From Diaphorobacter nitroreducens (lineage in GTDB: Bacteria; Pseudomonadota; Gammaproteobacteria; Burkholderiales; Burkholderiaceae_C), in contig RJVL01000004.1 of assembly GCA_003755025.1 (NCBI GenBank), positions 62,001 through 126,000 on the forward strand: DNA of 64,000 nt, written 5' to 3'. Positions 59,857-64,000 of this stretch are shown piece by piece; positions within the stretch are counted from its first letter, which is position 1, and each line of letters opens with the position of its first letter. The notes beneath the pieces are model-generated. The model did not search any database. It had not been told where the DNA came from and saw only the letters and a list, made by a program, of their open reading frames with translations. Position numbers and translations under genes: made by a program.

Positions 59857-60623
59857 CACGCTTCCCCCAGATAGGCCTTGATGACCCGTTCGTCGTTGCG
59901 GATGGCGTCGGGCGTGCCCATGGCGATGGGCTTGCCGTATTCCATGACCAGGATGCGCTCGGAAACGCCCATCACCAGCCCCATGTCGTGCTCGATGAGC
60001 AGCACCGTCACTCCGTACTGGCGGCGCAATTGGTCGATCAGCGCCTGCAGGTCCTTCTTCTCCTGCGGATTCAGGCCCGCGGCGGGCTCGTCCAGCATGA
60101 GCAGGCGCGGCTTGGTGATCATGCAGCGCGCGATCTCCAGGCGGCGCTGGTGCCCGTAGGCCAGGTTGCCGGCCTCGCGGTTCACGAACTCGCGCAGGCC
60201 CATGACGTCCAGCCAGTGCATGGCTTGATCGATCTTCTCGGCCTCGCTCCGGCGGTAGCGCGCGGTGTTGAACAGGCCCGCCAGCAGCGGCGCCTGTGAC
60301 TGGTGGTGCTGGGCCACCAGCAGGTTCTCCAGCACCGTCATGCCCTTGAACAGGCGCACGTTCTGGAACGTGCGCACCACGCCCTGGCGCGCGACCTGGT
60401 GGCTGGTGTAGCCCGCGATGGCCTGGCCCTGCAGCGCGATCTGGCCGCTGCTCGGTTGGTAGAAGCCGCTGATGCAGTTGAACACCGTGGTCTTGCCCGC
60501 ACCGTTGGGGCCGATGATGGCAAACACCTCCTGCGGTTTCACGTCGAAGGCCACATGGTCCACCGCCAGCAGGCCGCCGAAGCGCATGCACAGGTCCTTG
60601 ACCTCAAGCAGGGGGGCGCTCAT
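59856..60623 (-). CDS. livG: Branched-chain amino-acid ABC transporter ATP-binding protein LivG
   Basis: A 255-residue ATPase, partner of LivF. Walker A is [24 protein letters not shown] and the [15 protein letters not shown] Walker B are LivG-like, and the C-terminal [16 protein letters not shown] tail is the LivG extension. The start overlaps livM by 4 bases; ATG 60623 begins [12 protein letters not shown]. Confidence 0.95.
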   Translation of the reverse strand: MSAPLLEVKDLCMRFGGLLAVDHVAFDVKPQEVFAIIGPNGAGKTTVFNCISGFYQPSSGQIALQGQAIAGYTSHQVARQGVVRTFQNVRLFKGMTVLENLLVAQHHQSQAPLLAGLFNTARYRRSEAEKIDQAMHWLDVMGLREFVNREAGNLAYGHQRRLEIARCMITKPRLLMLDEPAAGLNPQEKKDLQALIDQLRRQYGVTVLLIEHDMGLVMGVSERILVMEYGKPIAMGTPDAIRNDERVIKAYLGEA

Positions 60624-61861
60624 GCGGGCACCTCCACATGGTGGCGTTTCATGGGCAGCAGGCCCTGCGGGCGCCACACCATCATCAGGATCATGACCAG
60701 GCCGAAGATCAGCATGCGGTACTCGGAGAATTCGCGTGCCAGTTCGGGCAACACGGTGAGGATGATGGCCGCCACGATTACGCCCAGCTGCGAGCCCATG
60801 CCGCCCAGCACCACGATGGCCAGGATCAGCGCAGACTCGATGAAGGTGAACGACTCGGGGTTCACGATGCCCTGGCGCGCCGCGAAGAACGCGCCGCCGA
60901 AGCCCGCGAACATGGCGCCCAGCGTGAAGGCCGAGAGCTTGATCTTCATGGGGTTTAGGCCCAGCGACCGGCAGGCGATCTCGTCCTCGCGCAGTGCCTC
61001 CCAGGCGCGGCCGATGGGCATGCGGATCAGGCGGTTGCTGATGAACAGCGTGACCACCGCGAGCAGCAGCGCCATCAGGTACAGGGCGATCACCATGTGC
61101 AGGGAGTTGAACTCCATCCCGAAGAACTGGTGGAAGGTGGTGCCGCCCTCCACGGTGGGCGAGCGCGTCATCTCCAGGCCCAGCACGGACGGCTTGGGAA
61201 TGCTGGAGATGCCGTCCGGTCCACCCGTCCAGTCGGTCAGGTTGACCAGCAGCAGCCGGATGATTTCGCCAAAGCCCAGCGTCACGATGGCCAGATAGTC
61301 ACCCCGCAGGCGCAGCACTGGAAAGCCCAGCACGAAGCCGAACAGCGCCGCCGCCGCGCCGGCCAGGGGAAGGGCTTCCCAGAAGCTCCAGCCGGCCCAG
61401 TGGAACAGCAGCGCATAGGTGTAGGCACCCACGGCATAGAAGCCCACGAAGCCCAGGTCCAACAGGCCGGCGAAGCCCACCACGATGTTCAGACCGAGGC
61501 CCAGCATCACGTAGATCATGGCCAGCGTGGCGATGTCCACGGCGTTGCGGCCGGCGAAGAACGGCCACGATGCCGCGATCATCAGCGCCACGAAGATCAG
61601 CACCTTGCGCTGGCCCGGCGCCGCCTGAGGCAGGCTGGGCAGCGACAGCTTGGGCAGCCGCGCACCCAGCAGCGGGCGCAGCAGTTGCACCACGAACACG
61701 GCGAGGCACCCCCACAGCAGCGTGCGCCACTCGGGCACGATGATGGTGCGCGTGCCTGCGCGCTCCAGGTGCAGCGTGAAGATGGGCAGTACCACGATGG
61801 CCGCCAGAAAGGTGGCGATCAGCGCGTTCTTGAGATGGGAAGAAAAACCGGTGGCGTGCAT
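60620..61861 (-). CDS. livM: Branched-chain amino-acid ABC transporter permease LivM
   Basis: A 413-residue membrane permease with about nine to ten hydrophobic segments. [20 protein letters not shown] and [23 protein letters not shown] (cytoplasmic coupling region) are the LivM hallmarks. At 413 residues it is longer than some LivM proteins because of an N-terminal extra segment (about 1-80). Overlaps livH by one base and livG by four. Confidence 0.94.
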   Translation of the reverse strand: MHATGFSSHLKNALIATFLAAIVVLPIFTLHLERAGTRTIIVPEWRTLLWGCLAVFVVQLLRPLLGARLPKLSLPSLPQAAPGQRKVLIFVALMIAASWPFFAGRNAVDIATLAMIYVMLGLGLNIVVGFAGLLDLGFVGFYAVGAYTYALLFHWAGWSFWEALPLAGAAAALFGFVLGFPVLRLRGDYLAIVTLGFGEIIRLLLVNLTDWTGGPDGISSIPKPSVLGLEMTRSPTVEGGTTFHQFFGMEFNSLHMVIALYLMALLLAVVTLFISNRLIRMPIGRAWEALREDEIACRSLGLNPMKIKLSAFTLGAMFAGFGGAFFAARQGIVNPESFTFIESALILAIVVLGGMGSQLGVIVAAIILTVLPELAREFSEYRMLIFGLVMILMMVWRPQGLLPMKRHHVEVPA

Positions 61862-62787
61862 CAGACTTTCTCCACTTCAGGCTTGCCCAGCAGGCCCGTG
61901 GGGCGCACCAGCAGGATGAGCACCAGCAGGCCGAAGGCCACGATGTCCTTGTACTCCGACGAGATGTAGGCGGCGGCGAAGGTCTCGGCCACGCCCAGGA
62001 TCACCCCGCCCAGCATGGCGCCGGGAATGGAGCCGATGCCCCCGAGGACGGCCGCCGTGAACGCCTTGATGCCTGCGATGAACCCGATGAAGGGGTTGAG
62101 CTTGCCCACGGCGAGCGCGATCAGCACGCCGCCCACGGCCGCCAGCATGGCGCCCAGGATGAAGGTGAACGAGATCACGCGGTTGGTGTCGATGCCCAGC
62201 AGGTTGGCCATGTGCATGTCCTGCGAGCAGGCGCGCGAGGCGCGGCCCATGCGCGAGTGCTGGATGTACAGCGTGAGCGCAATCATCAGCACCACCGCCA
62301 CGGCGATGATGAGGATGCGCGAGTAGGGCACGTAGACCTCGAAGCCGCCTTCGCTGCCAAAGCGCAGCGCGCCGGGGATCAGCGAGGGCACGGCCATGTC
62401 GCGCGCGCCCTGGCCCAGCGCCACCCAGTTCTGCAGGAAGATGGACATGCCGATGGCCGAGATCAGCGCCACCAGGCGCGGGCTGCTGCGCAGCGGCTTG
62501 TAGGCCACCTGCTCCACCACGAAGCCGTAGACGCCCGTGATGGCCACCGCTACCACCAGCATCAGGGCGATGATCGCCCACACCGGCAGGCCACTCTGCA
62601 CGCCGACGGCCGACAGCGTGACCAGGCCGATGTAGGCGCCGATCATGTAGATGTCGCCATGGGCGAAGTTGATCATTCCGATGATGCCGTAGACCATCGT
62701 GTAGCCGATCGCGATCAGCGCGTAGATGGCGCCCAGCGAAAGACCATTGAACAGCTGTTGTACCAGCTGGGGTATGAGATCAGACAT
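61861..62787 (-). CDS. livH: Branched-chain amino-acid ABC transporter permease LivH
   Basis: A 308-residue membrane permease. [37 protein letters not shown] and [19 protein letters not shown] (coupling loop) are LivH landmarks. ATG 62787 is used; three further upstream codons are possible. It is separated from livJ by 101 bases containing two hairpins. Confidence 0.95.
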   Translation of the reverse strand: MSDLIPQLVQQLFNGLSLGAIYALIAIGYTMVYGIIGMINFAHGDIYMIGAYIGLVTLSAVGVQSGLPVWAIIALMLVVAVAITGVYGFVVEQVAYKPLRSSPRLVALISAIGMSIFLQNWVALGQGARDMAVPSLIPGALRFGSEGGFEVYVPYSRILIIAVAVVLMIALTLYIQHSRMGRASRACSQDMHMANLLGIDTNRVISFTFILGAMLAAVGGVLIALAVGKLNPFIGFIAGIKAFTAAVLGGIGSIPGAMLGGVILGVAETFAAAYISSEYKDIVAFGLLVLILLVRPTGLLGKPEVEKV

Positions 62788-62805
62788 GCATGCCACCCCT
62801 CAACA

Positions 62806-62827
62806 GGAAAAGGCCCCTCCAGGGGCC
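62806..62827 (-). terminator. Terminator-like hairpin between livJ and livH
   Basis: Leftward: GGCCCC-TGGA-GGGGCC followed by TTTTCC. Together with the next hairpin it probably stops most livJ transcripts, so the binding protein is made in excess over the membrane parts. Confidence 0.7.
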
Positions 62828-62840
62828 GAATGCAATGGAC

Positions 62841-62872
62841 CAAGGGTGCGTGGCTTGCGCAACGCACCCTTG
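62841..62872 (-). other. Long hairpin at the end of the livJ message
   Basis: Eleven-base arms CAAGGGTGCGT and ACGCACCCTTG enclose a 10-base loop, only about 16 bases after the livJ stop. It likely protects the 3' end of the livJ transcript from exonucleases. Confidence 0.6.
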
Positions 62873-62888
62873 GGACGGGGAGGTGGGT

Positions 62889-64000
62889 TTACTTGGCGGC
62901 CAGGCTCTTGCTGCCGTCCTTGTGCCACTGGAAGACCTGGAAGTCGAAGCTGTTCAGGTCGCCCTGCTTGTTCCAGGACACGGGGCCCAGCACCGTTTCG
63001 ATGGTGCTCTTGTGCAGGTGGTCGGCCACCTTGGCAGGGTTGTCGCCCACGGCCTTGATGCTGTCCAGCAGTGCCTGGGTGGCGGCGAACGAGGTCAGTT
63101 GGAAGGCGCCGGACGCATTGCGCTTCTTGTCCTTGAAGGCGGCCACGACGGCAGCGTTCTTCGGGTTGGCAGCGAAGTCGGCCGGCAGCGTCACCAGCAT
63201 ACCTTCCACGGCGTTACCCGCAATGGCGTTCACCTCGGGGTTGCCCACGCCCTCGGGGCCCATCATGCGCACCTTCAGGCCTTGCTCGCCGGCCTGGCGC
63301 AGCAGCAGGCCCATCTCGGGGTGGTAGCCGCCGTAGTACACGAAGTCCACGCCAGCGCTCTTGAGCTTGGTGATGACGGCGGAGTAGTCGCTGTCGCCGG
63401 CGTTGATGCCTTCGAACAGCGCCACGGTGATGCCGGCCTTCTTCAGGTCGTCACGCACGGAGGAGGCGATGCCCTGGCCATAGGACTGCTTGTCGTGCAG
63501 CACGGCGACCTTCTTGGGCTTGGCCTTTTCAGCGATGAACTTGGCAGCGGCAGGGCCTTGTTGGTCGTCACGGCCGATGGTGCGGAAGATGAAGTGGTAG
63601 TTCTTGCCGTCGGTGAGCGCCGGGGAGGTGGCCGACGGGGTGATGACGACCACGCCCTCGTTGTTGTAGATGGGAGCGGCAGCGATGGAGGCACCCGAGC
63701 ACACCGGGCCGATCACGTAGCCGATCTTGGCATTCACCACACGGTTGGCGGCCACGGGGCCTTGCTTGGGTTCGCAGGCATCGTCGATGGAGACCAGCTC
63801 GATCTTCTTGCCGCCCACGCCGCCAGCGGCGTTGGCCATCTCGACGGCCGTGGTCACGCCTTCCTTGACCATGTCACCGTACTGCGTCAGCGGGCCAGTG
63901 GTGGGCATCACCATGGCGATCTTGACTTGTGCATGCGCGGTGGAGAACAAAGCGGCACCGGCCAGACCCAGTGCGGCAACGACGGTGTGCATGCGGAACG
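62889..64000 (-). CDS. livJ: Branched-chain amino-acid ABC transporter substrate-binding protein, 5' end at the window edge
   Basis: The periplasmic Leu/Ile/Val-type binding protein. The readable part has MHTVVAALGLAGAALFSTAHA, a signal peptide core with cleavage after AHA, then VKIAMVMPTTGPLTQYGDMV of the mature domain and GGYHPEMGLLLRQAGEQGL further on. Before the Met at 63992 the frame continues with Phe-Arg to the window edge, and that Arg would give the signal peptide its positive start, so the true start is probably just outside. First gene of livJHMGF. Confidence 0.92.
   Translation of the reverse strand, partial: FRMHTVVAALGLAGAALFSTAHAQVKIAMVMPTTGPLTQYGDMVKEGVTTAVEMANAAGGVGGKKIELVSIDDACEPKQGPVAANRVVNAKIGYVIGPVCSGASIAAAPIYNNEGVVVITPSATSPALTDGKNYHFIFRTIGRDDQQGPAAAKFIAEKAKPKKVAVLHDKQSYGQGIASSVRDDLKKAGITVALFEGINAGDSDYSAVITKLKSAGVDFVYYGGYHPEMGLLLRQAGEQGLKVRMMGPEGVGNPEVNAIAGNAVEGMLVTLPADFAANPKNAAVVAAFKDKKRNASGAFQLTSFAATQALLDSIKAVGDNPAKVADHLHKSTIETVLGPVSWNKQGDLNSFDFQVFQWHKDGSKSLAAK

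Noticed and set aside
59143-60591. A single 482-residue leftward frame spanning livF and most of livG
   Set aside because: Only its C-terminal half is real protein (LivF). The rest is livG read in the wrong frame; LivG itself is intact in another frame, so there is no fusion.

Overview
The window is GC-rich bacterial chromosomal DNA with dense short-spaced genes. Protein families and gene order (yceD-rpmF-plsX-fabHDG-acpP-fabF-rpoE-rseAB-degP-lepA-lepB-rnc-era-recO-pdxJ-acpS-nagZ, divergent rne/rluC, and a DUF3079 protein) point to a beta-proteobacterium of the family Comamonadaceae, closest in style to Acidovorax. This is inference from content and order; no database search was run. I see no tRNA, rRNA, CRISPR array, prophage or insertion sequence.

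Layout. 1-5.4 kb: 3' part of a giant thioester-containing alpha-2-macroglobulin. 5.9-8.0 kb: a BCCT compatible-solute transporter. 8.4-13.6 kb: a Ugp-type ABC importer followed by an EEP-family phosphoesterase. 13.6-25.4 kb: a DUF3079 protein, an FNR/Anr-type site in front of a DUF1232 membrane protein, a two-domain methylglyoxal synthase, PbpC, an FMN-dependent 2-hydroxyacid oxidase, an EamA exporter, DNA polymerase IV, an Aer-like receptor, QueF, a 2OG-Fe(II) oxygenase and a hypothetical protein. 25.5-33.2 kb: YaaA, RNase E, then rluC-HAD phosphatase-Rieske-SppA. 33.3-41.1 kb: an RsmI-like methylase and Maf facing the yceD-rpmF-fatty-acid synthesis cluster. 41.2-57.6 kb: envelope-stress and housekeeping block (rpoE to nagZ, then a phosphofructokinase). 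57.8-64 kb: an AhpD-like protein, a tiny glutamine-rich protein and a complete leftward LIV branched-chain amino-acid ABC operon whose binding-protein gene runs off the window end.

The genes form coherent working groups: lipid synthesis (plsX, fabH, fabD, fabG, acpP, fabF, with acpS further on to activate ACP); sigma-E envelope stress control (rpoE, rseA, rseB, degP), with two candidate sigma-E promoters visible; protein export (lepA, lepB, sppA); RNA maturation (rne, rnc, era, rluC); and nutrient import (ugp, liv, BCCT).

The most interesting signal is a dispersed 55-65 bp palindromic element, at least 13 intergenic or gene-edge copies, with the hallmark arms GGCGCTT...AAGCGCT. It sits exactly at gene borders, donates stop codons (fabH, pdxJ, the 2OG oxygenase) or a ribosome binding site (EEP gene), and, remarkably, appears to have been converted to protein-coding sequence in Era and PbpC (and as a half copy in SppA), read in the same frame each time to give a similar acidic, small-residue linker peptide. 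This resembles in concept the Rickettsia palindromic elements. A second, longer (about 150 bp) GC-rich repeat occurs two or three times.
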